Source: Topomyia yanbarensis (Eukaryota; Arthropoda; Insecta; Diptera; Culicidae). From it: a stretch of DNA of 64,000 bases. Positions 33,437 to 45,500 of the stretch are shown here, piece by piece. The notes beneath the pieces are model-generated. The model saw only the letters and a program-made list of their open reading frames with translations, searched no databases and was not told the origin of the DNA. The stretch spans positions 92,670,661 through 92,734,660 of the forward strand of contig NC_080670.1 in NCBI RefSeq assembly GCF_030247195.1, read 5' to 3'. Position numbers and translations under genes: made by a program. Positions within the stretch are counted from its first letter, which is position 1, and each line of letters starts with the position of its first letter.

Positions 33437-34642
33437 CAATGTTCACACTACAGATTTAAAACATGTTTTAATAATTGGCAACAAGAAAAGCGTCGTCCAG
33501 ATAGCGTTAAAACACGTTTTATCCCACAGTGCAATATAACACAATATAATAAAATACAACACAATACACTACAATCCAATATTATGTATTGCTACCAAAT
33601 ACAGTATTAAATGATTACATGATGTTTTAATAGATGTAATGTGTATTTCGATACTAAAATCTTGTGGAACATTCGCAGTTTAAAGATATAATTAATGAAA
33701 CGAATATTTCGATAAAATATATATTATGCTGAAAAAGGAATACTAGGAAAAAAAATTAAACGATGTAAAAATAGAATAAATTTAAAGGATATAACGGGAA
33801 TAATTGTTATACTGGATGAAAAAAATATGATGTATACAAAGAATATAGCGCATGTAAAATACAAAAATGTACCGGTTGGATATGCCTTCTTACAATCTCA
33901 TCCATGAAAAAAATGTCATACTTTAATGAATGGGTTCCCATACTGGCGGCCTCTCTTTATTAATTCCCAGAACAATTCAATACAACAACATGTAGAAACA
34001 ACAAAATCCAATATTTATAAATATTAAACGCTCGTTCCAAACAAACGTGTTAAAAAAATTTGTGTGACATAAGAATATCGTAGTGTGATACGGGCTAATT
34101 TCAGCAACCTATCGGAAATAACAACACTACTTCGAAAAGTTACGCAACCGACATAGTGTGCCATGATGTCCATTTTAGCAATATTCTCGTCTGCGATAAA
34201 CCCATATGAATCCTCACATTTTACTAGTAGCTTCTCTGGAGGTAAGTCGCATGTTCACAGCGCTAGGCACTGGGTGATTCCTCGCGGCTTTAAACCTAAC
34301 TTCCACAAAAATGATGATTCCACTTCTCCTCGCTTCCTTTGTTATGGGAACTGATCGATCGCTTAATGTTTTAGAAATCAAATACAAAACGCGCGCCTTG
34401 ACCTATCTAGTAGATACAATATCCTTTCACGAAGCGCGCCCAAAAGCTAATGAAATGAATGCAAACATCATCAACTCTTTACAAACGGCCTCCACCCACC
34501 CATCCTTCCCATTTCGCTAGTCGAAACATCCCCTATGCCACAGCACACCGCAGCCCAACCCTCTGTAGTGCATGCACCTGTAGCATTAAATGTGTATGTG
34601 AAACCAACAACCTAAGAATGTGTGCAACGTATGTAGCACAAT
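33437..34642. other. Gene-poor AT-rich DNA
   Basis: No supported gene. Frames at 34163-34354 and 34311-34520 lack domains. Short tracts of ATACAACACAATA-like simple sequence lie near 33540-33580. Confidence 0.35.
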
Positions 34643-34790
34643 AAGCCGTATGAATAAAAATGAGCATTTACTCAAGTTTGCTCTGCTCGATTCTGAGCAA
34701 AGTAAACTCTCGTAGCATTTGCTCAACTCGGTATGAATAAAAGCATACTTTGCTCATTTTAGGCTGTAGCAAGTTCGAAATTCGAACTTA
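34643..34790. repeat. Left subterminal motif array of the 6-kb element
   Basis: Phrases TGAGCATTTACTCAAG, GAGCAAAGT and GCATTTGCTCAACTCGGTAT, followed by a second GGTATGAATAAAAGCA, show that the tip motif is repeated inward. The right end (about 40390-40630) mirrors this. Confidence 0.6.
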
Positions 34791-35351
34791 GCTTTTACTC
34801 CGTCATTCATCTGTCAAAAATCGCGGCTACTCAAAGTAGAAATAAAATGCTGGTTGTTGTAAAGGTAAATAAAAATATTTCATCTAATATTTAATAATTT
34901 TAATGTGATAAAAAACATCTATTCTACGCAGGGGTGGGCCAGCTCAAGGTTAAAACATCCGGTTGTAGTGAAGTGAGAGTGGTTTAGAAATATGATGAAT
35001 ATGGGTGCAGGAACAGATGTGCCGAGTTTCTCTTGTTAGCCAGTAACCTGATTGCGAGGACCCCTGGCTAAAGTTGTGAAGTGCTAGAGAGTTTGAAGCA
35101 ACAGCTTGCATTAGGTGGACAGTTATTCCTGCTTGCTGGCTCCGCTAAATTTTGCCTTCGCCTTATTATGGTCCCATCCATATTGATTTGCTCTCACGTA
35201 ATCAATTTATGTAATCGTTGTATTTGCTGACGCGGTATACAAAACAACTGTATGCTAAATAACGTTATGCCAACTGACATGACACCCTGAAGGTCCATGC
35301 CATCACAAAAACACAACGAAATTCTGGTTTTCCAACCAACGTTGAATAAAA

Positions 35352-35443
35352 ATGGCACCGGTACGTATTTGGATCAACTCTTTTAATCTAACCAACTAAC
35401 TGACTTAACTCTTATTACAGGTTACAAAGAAGTGTAAGAAGAT
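35352..35443 (+). other. Possible captured exon pair (ATG, 60-nt intron, short exon)
   Basis: ATGGCACCG (35352-35360) is followed by a donor GTACGT, a 60-nt AT-rich intron with branch-like CTAAC and acceptor TTATTACAG (ends 35420), then GTTACAAAGAAGTGTAAGAAGAT and a strong donor GTAAGT (35444). Joined, this begins MAPVTKKCKK, a basic N-terminus of the kind found in ribosomal proteins. Only about 32 coding bases are involved and no later exon was found, so this is a weak call: a gene fragment carried by the transposon, or chance. Confidence 0.22.
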
Positions 35444-35914
35444 GTAAGTGTTGAGGTAACTGACGTTCTATGTACGTGCTAGTTCAAACAGTTGAATGAG
35501 GATCAGCTACTACGCTGAAACGAGCTGTTTACAACTTCGAAGATGCTCATCATGTGGCCGCTTCAATTAGTCTGTAAAATAACCTTTTCTAAGCTATTTC
35601 CAAAAATTTCCCCGACGGGACTATACATGAAAAAGGTCAAACCACTCGGAAATCGGTTCGGAATCCTTAATTAATGCCAGCTCAAATCGATTCCAAAACC
35701 TGGACTTCAGCATTCCAAACCGTTTTTCGAATTGTTCAACCAGCATACTGTTGTCATATTCACCACCGGTTGAAACCTATAGCTGTAGATAAGCAACGTG
35801 CATGTAATTATATCTCATTAAGTTTGCTTGCACATAGAATTTTAAAATATTTCTTCCCTACTTGCTTCTAACATTGAAATGGAGTGTGCATAGACAGCAG
35901 TAACCTTATTCTAC
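35444..35914. other. Unassigned DNA after the possible exon
   Basis: No further exon recognised. GAATGAGGATC and CGCTGAAACG near 35495-35523 faintly recall snoRNA boxes, but no closing stem or guide target can be shown. Confidence 0.25.
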
Positions 35915-36652
35915 CCTTTGCTCTCTTAGAGCGCCCATTAACTTGTTACTTTGCCGTGCTAACTTTCATATGGGATTTTCGATTGATTGACACCGGTGTA
36001 GTGGAGTGCACTGGAACTGCACTATTTTTGCACTTTCTAGCAGAAGTGCAGAAAACTGGGTATGTTCCATTGACACTTCTGCTAGGAAGTGCAAAACCAG
36101 TGCATTCCACTTTACCTAGGGTTGCCACCTCTGGAGAGGCTTTGACCCGGTGGTTTTCACTGATCTGGGGGGGGGGGGGGGGGCGGGTGGTGGATTTTGA
36201 GTGGAACTAGACGGAAAGCGATTGCTCGGCATTTTAGAGCAGTTTAATCGCTATTTATTAATACGTTAAAGTTAAGCTGTAAATTTCAACGTTTAAGAAC
36301 GGTTTTATCGGTTTAATCTGGTCGGTTGTAACATATAGCGAAATATTACTCTTCTTACTTGATAGTAAATTTGATTTGTTTTTCATTTTCATTGCTAAAT
36401 CTGAACCAGAGTAATAGTTAACTTAGACTTTTAAAATATTTTGTAAAGAATCAGTTAATTCCATAAAAAAATGAAATTATGCTTCTTTTCACCAAACCCG
36501 GAGAAATTGATGTAAAATCCGTAGGCCCGGAGATTGCTCCCGAAAACCGGAATCTCCGGGTCAAACCCGGAGGGGTGGCAACCCTAACTACACCGGTGCA
36601 CATCAATCGAAAATCTCAATAGTAATGAGCGCTCTACGAGAGCGAAAGATGC
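35915..36652. mobile_element. Foldback MITE interrupted by a hAT MITE
   Basis: The left arm TTTGCTCTCTTAGAGCGCCC then GATTTTCGATTGATTGACACC pairs with GGTGCACATCAATCGAAAATC then GAGCGCTCTACGAGAGCGAA at the right. An inner pair (TTGCACTTTCTAGCAGAAGTG with its inverse near 36073-36092) completes the palindrome. One arm is split at 36116 by the next entry. Confidence 0.65.
36117..36586. mobile_element. hAT-like MITE with TAGGGTTGCCACC ends
   Basis: TIRs TAGGGTTGCCACC at both ends. The flanks ACTTTACC and ACTACACC agree at 6 of 8, consistent with an aged 8-bp hAT duplication. The host palindrome arm is continuous once the MITE and one flank copy are removed. It contains a 17-G run at about 36167-36183 and CCGG-rich phrases at its ends. 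Non-coding. Confidence 0.7.
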
Positions 36653-37262
36653 AAAGAAAACGGTACAACTAGCTACAATCCTAATCTAGTCTTCTGTATC
36701 CACTGGCGAAACTGAGTTGGGTTCTAATCCCAACTGCTGTCAAGATGTATGAACTGGCCAACTAGCAGCGGTTGAGGATAGAACTTGATACATTTTAAGG
36801 GCCAAACAAAAAACGACACAAAATTGCTATTTCTTGCATTTTGGGTTTTATCATATGTGTGAGTTTAATAGTAAGTTTAAACATATATGTAAAAATAGCT
36901 TTTATGTTAACTGTAGATAACTTTTCGGACACCAGGCCGATGCCCTTGAAACAATTACTACATGTGATATCAAACGTTACCGGATTGGCAGAAATTTCTG
37001 TGTGTTAAAGATATGCTGCCGGCTCCAGCTATGATTTCATGATTTTCTCAAGACCAATTACTGAAATGGCGACTGGACGTGGAAAACATACAATTACGCT
37101 CAATGCAAAGAGAACCCATCGTTTATCCCTACCAAATTTCCACCGTATTCCGAGTGTTTTAACCTATTACTACTGCAAAACTAGATTTGATTGACTGCAT
37201 TCGAACATAATTTATTTCTTCGAAATTGTAGATATTCTTTTTTATCCTGTTTAAAACAATAA
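36653..37262. other. Unassigned spacer with a tRNA-like T-arm
   Basis: TTGGGTTCTAATCCCAA (about 36717) folds as a T-arm and contains a B-box-like string. An A-box-like TGGCGAAACTG sits just 5', too close for a normal tRNA gene. Probably a SINE fragment. Nothing else seen. Confidence 0.3.
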
Positions 37263-37530
37263 AATGTCTCAAAGATTTTCTTCCATTTAATTCCACTATG
37301 TTTTTATAGTTAGATGCACTTGCACTTCACTATTTAACAGATACCGGTATTTCGATTACTACTTGTAATCTTCTTCAGTGTTTGTATCAGTCTAATAATA
37401 GACTGATACAAACACTGAAGAAGATTACAAGTAGTAATCGAAATACCGGTATCTGTTAAATAGTGAAGTGCAAGTGCATCTAACTATAAAAACATAGTGG
37501 AATTAAATGGAAGAAAATCTTTGAAACATT
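37263..37530. repeat. 268-bp near-perfect palindrome
   Basis: Arms of 134 nt meet without a real loop between 37396 and 37397 (CAGTCTAATAATAGACTG). I see only two mismatches. The arm includes AGATACCGGTATTTCGATTA and TTGCACTTCACTATTTAAC. It could fold into a long cruciform or hairpin RNA. No element family recognised. Confidence 0.9.
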
Positions 37531-37712
37531 ACGTACATTCCACCTCCGTTCGCGTATATATTGTTAATAAAATGTCACCAATAATAAATTATTTATGCTA
37601 TATCTCAATCTAAAAACTTTCACAGACATTTCACTTAAAATATATGGCATTCCTGTAATGAGATGCGGTTTGATGTAGAGCCCTCTAGTTAGAGTGTGGC
37701 CAAGAGGCCATG

Positions 37713-37864
37713 ACTAGAGCACTCTAGTTAGAGTGCGGCCAAGACGCTTTTGACGTATCCAAACGAGCAGAAATCTGACGTATTTCTATTATGTATACGT
37801 CAAATTCCATGTTCGTTTCGATACGTCATGGCCTCTTGGCCACGCTCTAACTAGAGTGCTCTAG
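37713..37864. mobile_element. 152-bp palindromic MITE (CTAGAGCACTCTAG)
   Basis: The ends CTAGAGCACTCTAGTTAGAG are inverted copies, continuing GGCCAAGA and GACGTATC. An extra partial copy of the same motif (TCTAGTTAGAGTGTGGCC) lies immediately left at 37684, suggesting nested or imperfect insertion. Confidence 0.7.
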
Positions 37865-37896
37865 TTTGATGCGGTTTCACGCTTTATCGGCATAAC

Positions 37897-38126
37897 GACG
37901 CTGAATCCCTCTGGATAAAGACTCGACACGTCAATCGTTCGTTTACCATTTATCTGACAGTGTCATTCCAATCATGCACGAGACCTGTCAATGGCCCTCG
38001 TTCCAGAAGGATTCGAAGCGATTTTTATCGGATTGATTGCTTCTGACAGGTCTCGCACTCGATTGGAATGACACAATAAGAAATAAGATAGAGATGGCGA
38101 GTCTTTATCCAGAGGGATTAAGCGTC
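37897..38126. mobile_element. 230-bp palindromic MITE (GACGCTGAATCC)
   Basis: The left GACGCTGAATCCCTCTGGAT and the right ATCCAGAGGGATTAAGCGTC are inverted. Inner blocks TGTCATTCCAATC and GAGACCTGTCA are inverted too. Non-coding. Confidence 0.75.
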
Positions 38127-38894
38127 TTTAGTGCTATCGAGAGGTAAGTTAATTTTTTACTCCGGTTCTGAATCATGATCAAAGGTTAATCTTTTGGAAG
38201 GGTTGATAGCAGTAGAATGCACATTTACAATATTACATGAATCCGGAGTAAAGTTAAAAATTTAACTTTGGTGTATTTTACAGTAATCTGGCCTGACTCG
38301 ATCTCGAAGACGTTCAAATTGAAACATCGAACGAATACAGGTAACTACATCCGATCAACTGGAATGCAGGAATAAAAATCGCACTGAAAATTAAAACTGA
38401 CATTGGAACATACACCACGTCCTGGTTGTCATGGTGATCACCAGTTGGTCATTGATCCTCTTGATCCTTTAACTAGCTCTATTTACCTGCTCAGTACTTG
38501 GGACGATATGCGAATGTTGTGGATGTGTTTTAGATAGCGCTTTCGGTACCGAGATTAACATAAACAGTGATTTTTATCTCTGTAGTACTATATTGAATGT
38601 ATATGGGAGACGCAAAAGGAGCCTAATTTATTCTGGAGATATGGCGATAGTCCTGCATATCGAACGCTACGCGACATCTGGAGATAACGTGCCATGAATT
38701 CCGTACTGCAGCTATCTCGAGCTAAGACCTTGAGCAATTTTTAATGTACGTGTTTTAAGAATAGGGTAAATAGCCTATATTGGTCCCGTTAAGCAGAGCG
38801 CTGCACTATTTTTTTGTTTCAATTGTGCATTTTTTTAGATTTGGGTTATTTACCCTCTGTATTCGATCAAAACATTCTAAACATTTGTGCTGTT
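38127..38894. other. Unassigned spacer
   Basis: No recognised motif, repeat pair or coding frame. Confidence 0.3.
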
Positions 38895-38945
38895 GTCAGG
38901 AATAGAACCCAGGTGAGCAGCGTACAAGGTAATCAGCTTATGTAC
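38895..38945 (-). mobile_element. SINE 5' fragment
   Basis: The minus strand reads ATTACCTTGTACGCTGCTCA then CCTGGGTTCTATTCCTGACA, aligning with the tRNA-like part (B box) of the SINE at 57782-57955. Only about 50 bp remain. The overlapping frame 38814-39209 therefore starts in repeat sequence, and its C-terminal 80 residues have no domain that I recognise. Confidence 0.55.
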
Positions 38946-40389
38946 AACGAAACACCTGTCCGCAATTTGAAAAACCATTCACCTCTTTTTGTTTCGGATC
39001 AGTTTCGAAACGGCACAGTGATAATAGCATCAGTGATTCGCTGGAAAAAGGGACAGTATGTGAAACAGAATGCAGAATATATGGACCGATTTGTTAATCC
39101 AAATATAACCAACCTAGTTACACTTTATAGAGAAATATGCGGTGACGCCATCTTGAACCAGCGGAACTGCAATATTCTTCAGCCAGCCGAGCCAATCTAC
39201 TTTTTTTAGATTTTAACGATGGATTAAAAGGTTGCCATTTTGTCTGCATTTTTCTCCGCACATCTCTCCCTGAAGGATAACTAGACCAACCTACATGGTG
39301 GATTTTTTGTTAACGAATAAAAACGATACGAATAAAGTTCCTACTCACATAGGCCTTATAGGCACATTTTTTACAAAAGATTATTGCCTCAAATCACTGG
39401 CGATCACGCTTTTGGAACTGCTTATCCGTCATCTCCCAGTGGATAAACGTATGCATCGGAAGGTGGCCAACAGAGTGGCGGCGACAATTTGAGGACGCGA
39501 GAACCTGCTTACAGTAAATTTAATAAAGCCTGTCAGAGTAAAAGAAGGCAATTCACGCCGATTCGCTGGGCTTTTACTTTACCATCGTTCAAGCAGGTTT
39601 CGTATCTTGGCGTTAGTACTAGCTAGGCTTCTTGCCATCACTCTGTTTGCAGCCAAAGACTGTTTTACACAAGTTATCTCTTGCCAAATATTTTACTAAC
39701 GTGTTTTCTCTGTTTCGCAAACTTTACATGATAACGGTAAAAAGCTGGCTTTGCGCTTTCAATCGGAACATAATTATTTCCGACAGAATGATAAAGTTCC
39801 AATGGACATTTTAAAGTCGAAATTTTGGACCCCCTACGAAATTTTTTTCTAGATACGCTCCTGGTCACTGGAGCCGGAATGGGAATTAGAACTAGCCAGC
39901 ATTCCGGCTGAAGTTTACTGGGAAGATGAACAAAGGGTTGTGTTTGAACAGTGATTTTTCATTTTATGCGTAAGCCATTTTGGTTATATTCATGTTTCCT
40001 CCTATGCCTCGAATCTGTTTCTCACAACAGTTACATTTATAAGACATTTCCTTCCTCATCCATATAGGGAATCGACAAATTGTTGGAAATTTTCTTTCTA
40101 AGATAAAACAATTCGCTTATCCGGCGAATATTCCCTTCATAGGGAACAATTGCGAATTCTGTTCGAACGAAACAACTAGAAGTACTATTTACTGTTATCA
40201 GCTACAAAAAAGCAATCTGTTTTAAAGTGATACATAAAATAAACATACTAAATATTTACCTCTTGGTATATTTTGTTGGCTCCTGATTGTTTTATTTGTG
40301 TTTTGTACCTGTTCAGGTCCGATTTAGATGACAAATAGAAACTTTTAAAACTAGATTGCTATTTTAAAAACATAGAATCAAAAACTTTA
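38946..40389. other. Unassigned interior of the 6-kb element
   Basis: The frame ending at 39209 (131 residues) is the longest non-repeat frame here but shows no motif, and its start overlaps a SINE. A partial CCCAGTAAAG-family MITE lies at about 39873-39925. Otherwise AT-rich DNA. Confidence 0.35.
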
Positions 40390-40630
40390 GCATGCAACCG
40401 AGCATGCTCAACATTTACAACCTTTTGCTTAGCTTTTGCTGAGCATTTGCTCACGATTTATACTTTTATTCATACGGAATCAGATGTTCGAAAAGCAAAC
40501 ACTCAAATTGAGAAAGCAACTGTCAAAGCAAAGTTTTATTCATACCAACTTGAGTAAATGCTCAACGCAGCTGCTCGACTGCTAGAATCTCAAGAAGCTG
40601 AGCAAATGCTAGTTTTTATTCATACGGCTT
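40390..40630. repeat. Right subterminal motif array of the 6-kb element
   Basis: Phrases GCTGAGCATTTGCTCACG, TTATTCATACGG, TTATTCATACC and GAGTAAATGCTC, with a final TTTTTATTCATACGGCTT, repeat the tip motif three times. It mirrors 34643-34790. Confidence 0.6.
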
Positions 40631-40793
40631 AATAATGTCGTCCAAAAGCAGCAGCGCTTTTCATCCCATCCAGAGGCTACAACCTATCCTGTATGGAACA
40701 AGACTTGTGCAAGCGCAAAACGAAATACTCAAAAACACACATGAAGAAGTATTACATGAGAAAGAAAAATTACGTTTGTGCGGCACACGACGG

Positions 40794-41177
40794 TACACAC
40801 CAAAATTTGATTGTCAATTCCAGTAAAATTTTGCTGAATTTTCATCAGCTGAATGTTTCAGCAATACAAGATGCCGAAAAATCGGCAATTTGAATTGAAC
40901 TTGTTTGACAGATTCGCTTTGTAGAAAATTCAGTAATTCATATTGTCAAATTGACAGCGCAATTGCCGGATTTACAGTAATCCAGCCCGAAATACTGAGA
41001 ATTCTGCAACTGTGCTGTCAATTTGACAATTTGAAAACTGAATTTTCAGCAAAGCGAATCTGTCAAACAGGTTCAATTCAAATTGCCGACTTTTTGGCAT
41101 CTTGTATTGCTGAAACATTCAGCTGATGAAAATTCAGTAAACTTTTGCTGACATTCGGCGAAAAAATTTGGTGTGTA
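40794..41177. mobile_element. Palindromic MITE with TA duplication (CACACCAAAATTT)
   Basis: TA at both boundaries and inverted ends CACACCAAAATTT. The arms are about 170 bp and include TCATCAGCTGAATGTTTCAGC and AATCTGTCAAACAGGTTCAA-type inverted blocks. The TA duplication suggests mobilisation by a Tc1/mariner-group transposase. The frames here are mirror-image artefacts. Confidence 0.75.
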
Positions 41178-41424
41178 TACTATGACACAGAAAACCGACA
41201 TGGGACGAATCCGAGTTCAGAGCCGAATGCGCTTTAAACATTATTGAACCACGTACAAACTTGGTTTGATACATGGATGCTGAGGTAAACTACAAAGCGG
41301 TAACGAAATCCAACACATTCAAGGCACAATGTACGTAAAGACGAGAAAATTTGTGAAATAATGTAATCATGTGTCATGTATATAAACCAAATTCCAATTC
41401 CAATCTCACCGGATCCGAAAAGAC

Positions 41425-41698
<274 letters not shown>

Positions 41699-41813
41699 GT
41701 TCGGTTCATGGTTAAGCACCTCTCGAAGGGTGATTGACTGTCAAAAATTGTTCTACACATACCATCAAATCTCAACCGTAACAGAGTTATTGGACTTTTT
41801 GTGTAAAAAATCT

Positions 41814-42526
41814 TGTAGCGTAGGCCGCGGGGGCCACTGGTTTTGTATTTGAAAAAAACTCCCGACTCGATTTGTAAAATAAAACCGCATAAACACTTGA
41901 TCTCAATCAACTATTTATTAAGAAACACTAACGGTAATATCTGCCGCGGCCGGGCGAGAACTAACTACCGACTGACTTATCCGACTGACCTGACGCGGCC
42001 GGGCGAGAACAATTTAAACGACTGACTTATCCGACTGACTTATCCGACTTACTTATCCGACTTACTTATCCGACTGACCTATTCGCCAGCGCGCCTGTTG
42101 CGCGTGCGAACCCTAATTAACTTTTCACGACTGACCTCTTCCAATCTGACGCAAAAGACTTTTATCATTTCGTCTGTGTAGACTTCTCTCTGAGAGAGTC
42201 TCAGACCTAAACAAAACATTCTTTCCACGCTCGCGAGAGTAAAGACCCCGGTGGATGAATCAGTAGTTCACTATGACTCATACTCGGAAGCCTTTACTTT
42301 CTATAATAGCGTCGCCGTCTGCTGCTGGCAGCAACAAACTGTGTTTAATTAAACAAAGTGTTTATTCTTTTCCGTAAGCATATGGCTTGGAAAGCGCGAG
42401 TGCATCAAAATATCAGCTTAGCTTAAGGCTGTAGCTGGTGATGTAACCCAGGAAATTAGCTTCCATGGTGCACCACTTGGAGAAATTTTCCAGGGTTGAT
42501 GCTGGCCGAAAACTATGGGCGCTGCA
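41814..42526 (-). repeat. 3' LTR (713 bp)
   Basis: TG...CA termini on the minus strand. Contains GCGCGCTGGCGAAGAGG-like GC islands, repeats of GTCAGTCGGATAAG, two copies of CTCGCCCGGCCGCG, and AATAAATAG as a possible polyadenylation signal near the R/U5 part. It matches the 5' LTR with few substitutions. Confidence 0.9.
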
Positions 42527-45500
42527 TGCCCCCTTACTTACTGAGCTTGATGTTGCCTCGAAGATACGCATCATCAAGACGATTGCGCGGGTCATTAGAA
42601 AAAATTATGTCAAAAAGTCTTTTGTGTCCTAACTCCTAAGATTGCCATTACAAAAATCATATTTGTTATTACTTTTGTCAAAACCAAATATTTACAATTT
42701 TCTATCATTATTTGACATTTTCTTAACATCCTAACTTTACGGTGGTCCCAGTGTGCACATCTTCCTGCTTCCAAACGTTACCTCCACTCTTGGCTCCTCG
42801 ACTCGGTTGCGTAGTGGTTCTCGGAATTCAAATTTCGGGCCCCTCGTGCGGCAGGATATTTCCAATTGGTTGAGAAGTGACATCCTTCTTTGTCCGCAGA
42901 TTGTTGTCTTCTTGGGCCAGCATAGGAAATCGGTAAGCATTTCTGCCACCGTTACCATTCCTTCCAATATTCATAGTGGCAAATTCGAATTTTAATTCCA
43001 CTCATATAACTTTGATGGGCTTATGTTTCCAAAAAAAATTAAAAAAAATTTCATCATTGCTGCACGTGATTCATAAAGTAATAAGTCACTTTGCGCAAAG
43101 CAACGGGTGACATAATATAGTCAGCATATAACAGTGTTTTTACCCACAGGTAAACACCGTATTCCAATGGCCTACATGGTTTTAAGTTATTATTTTCGCG
43201 GTCAAGTTATTGAAACCTGACCTTCAATTTTCGACGCTTGCATTTGCTCGAACCTGACATTTAATTCGTTCTTCCAACTGTTTTGCGCTATGTAGTTAGT
43301 TCTGCCGTTGTTTATTCAAACAGCTGTGCTGCATAGCGGAGCGAATAATTCATGGGTTCATGGGTTTGTTTTTAATTTTTTTGTTTCTTTTTATGGCAAC
43401 CTATAGCATGCCACCAATGGCTCTTCGCAGTCGTGCTTTTTATGAAGCTTGCTCTCCTGGTAGGAGATTGGTAAGAATCGCTCGAAAGTGTTAAAAAAAA
43501 ACAGCTGCAATGCAACTTTGGAATGTGAACTGTACCTAGCAGTACCCAGATTGGGACCAAATCTATATTGATAATGTGAAACTCAGTCGAAGCTCGTACG
43601 CTTCTGTTTATTTATTAATTTGATAAAAGCAAACACAAACACATATCGTGCTGTGTGCTTTCACATTTTTAAATTGATTCGTCAGAGGCTTGTTCTGAGC
43701 GATACTAACAATGTATGTTTCCCTGGTATTGGGTGATGATTAATTCTTATTAATTTTCGAACTTTCTGTGTTTTCGAATGACCGACTTAGTACCCTCCTG
43801 TTTTATGCCAGGAGGTCGGGTTGCATTATATGCTTTTTTTTTGTGCGAGACGGTTTTCATATTGAATGAAACGTTGGACAGCTACTTTTGCGTGTCACTT
43901 ACAAAGTCGGTTTCTCGTTAATTCTTTTGGTTTTTTGATTAAATGACTAGTAGTCTTGATTACTCTATCGCCTTTTTGGTTTGATAACGACGTAGACCTT
44001 ATTTTTGCCTCGTCGATTGGTTTAATTTTCGTAGACTTTTCAGTTTTCTTCACCACGCGATTTCTTAATTGGATTACCCTATCTGTCATATCTACTTGAT
44101 AGGTGTAGCATTTCTAAAATTCATTTTGCATGTATATCTCTTCTCTTGGATTTCTTAATTTCATATATAGTGGGTGGAAGAAATGTTTATTTTTGTTGTT
44201 TCTTGATTGCTTGCTCTGTGACCCCCAATGTACGGGCGACATCAAAGGCATACGTAACAAAAACGTTACTTTCGTGAAACAGAACGCTGCTGTTATAGCA
44301 TGAACTTGACCTACTCCCAGGTCTCGATCAAAGACGTAGCTCGTACGTTTTTGTTTATTAATTAACTCGTTAAAGGAAAACACCAGTACTTATGGTGGTG
44401 TGTGCATCATATACGCGGCATCCAACGTCTGACCGTGGTTTCGTTTGTTTAGAAAACAACTGCATTGCTTGCGACGGTTTTCGTCGACGCAATGGATAAA
44501 TTAAATTGGACAGCCACTTTCGCGTGTCACCTACAATGTGCTGCTCCGGGTCATGATACCCTGGTAGCGCTTTCAGTGGATCTTTAACCAGTGATCCTTA
44601 TATCCTTAAGGATGGTTGGTATTAATAAAACAAACTGACCTAATACCTTGGACTCGCCATTTCTATCGGTCTGTTTAGTGTTAGTATAAAAAATTTGTCA
44701 TCGATTTAGTGTTAATTTGTCATCAATCTGAAAATTAATGATTATTTGCTTGAATAATTACTTTAAACCCCGTATATTATGGTTACCACATGGGCTGAAA
44801 GCGAAATATATAGCGAGAGATCCCATATTTTTCATCTTCATCTCCAAAAATCAAAGTTTTTCCTTAAGAGAACTTATTGATTAAAGTCCATGAGGTTACT
44901 AACAAACTTGCCGGCTGTGCTAAAAAGTGATAGCTGTTTAAAATTCGGTGGTTCGAATTAGAGGACAGATCTCAGCGCTCAACAAGATGAGAAACATCAA
45001 ATGTCAGCGCTCAATCAAGATGAGAAACCTGAAAAGTATTAGTTTGTAACTTTTCTTCAGGCAATAAAAATTTTTTGGCTGAACTAAACTTTTTGAGTCA
45101 TTAATATGAACATAACGGATCAAAGGACTCTAAGGGAGTGAATAACTAAAATGCCGAGTAAAATGTTGCAAATAAAGTGGAAACGGTTCACTTACCTGAA
45201 CTGCATCCTTTTTCGTCTGTTATTTTTTTTCGTGTTATTCACTTTTGTAATTGGTTTTGGACTCCAGACATAAATGCGTTCTGCAAACTCAGTTTTCAAA
45301 CTCGTAGCAAGCGCATATGTATTTGTAGAGATCGTTGACGCACTCCGTCGAAGTTTTGTGAACAAAGAAACTTGCACTGAATCGATCAGATATGCTGAGT
45401 GTTTGCCTTTTTCCACATTTAAACTATCGCATTTTTCGTGGTTTGTTAATTTTTCTTCAGTTTTCACCATAAAATTCCGCAGACAGGTGGAGAATTTTTG

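Larger units (their letters stand above)
34643..40630. mobile_element. 6-kb TIR element with AAGCCGTATGAATAAAAA ends
   Basis: The ends AAGCCGTATGAATAAAAA (left) and its inverse (right) are perfect over 18 bp and flanked by AAT on both sides (34640-34642 and 40631-40633), a possible 3-bp target duplication. About 150-200 bp inside each tip contain repeated GAGCAAA/TTTGCTC and GGTATGAATAAAA phrases. No transposase is recognised. The interior holds other repeats and a possible small captured gene start. Confidence 0.65.

Noticed and set aside
35480..35600. snoRNA downstream of the possible intron donor
   Set aside because: C/D- or H/ACA-like strings are present but no terminal stem or box spacing fits.
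36700..36735. A tRNA gene suggested by a perfect T-arm and an A-box-like string
   Set aside because: A and B boxes are far too close and no acceptor or anticodon stem can be formed; probably a SINE fragment.
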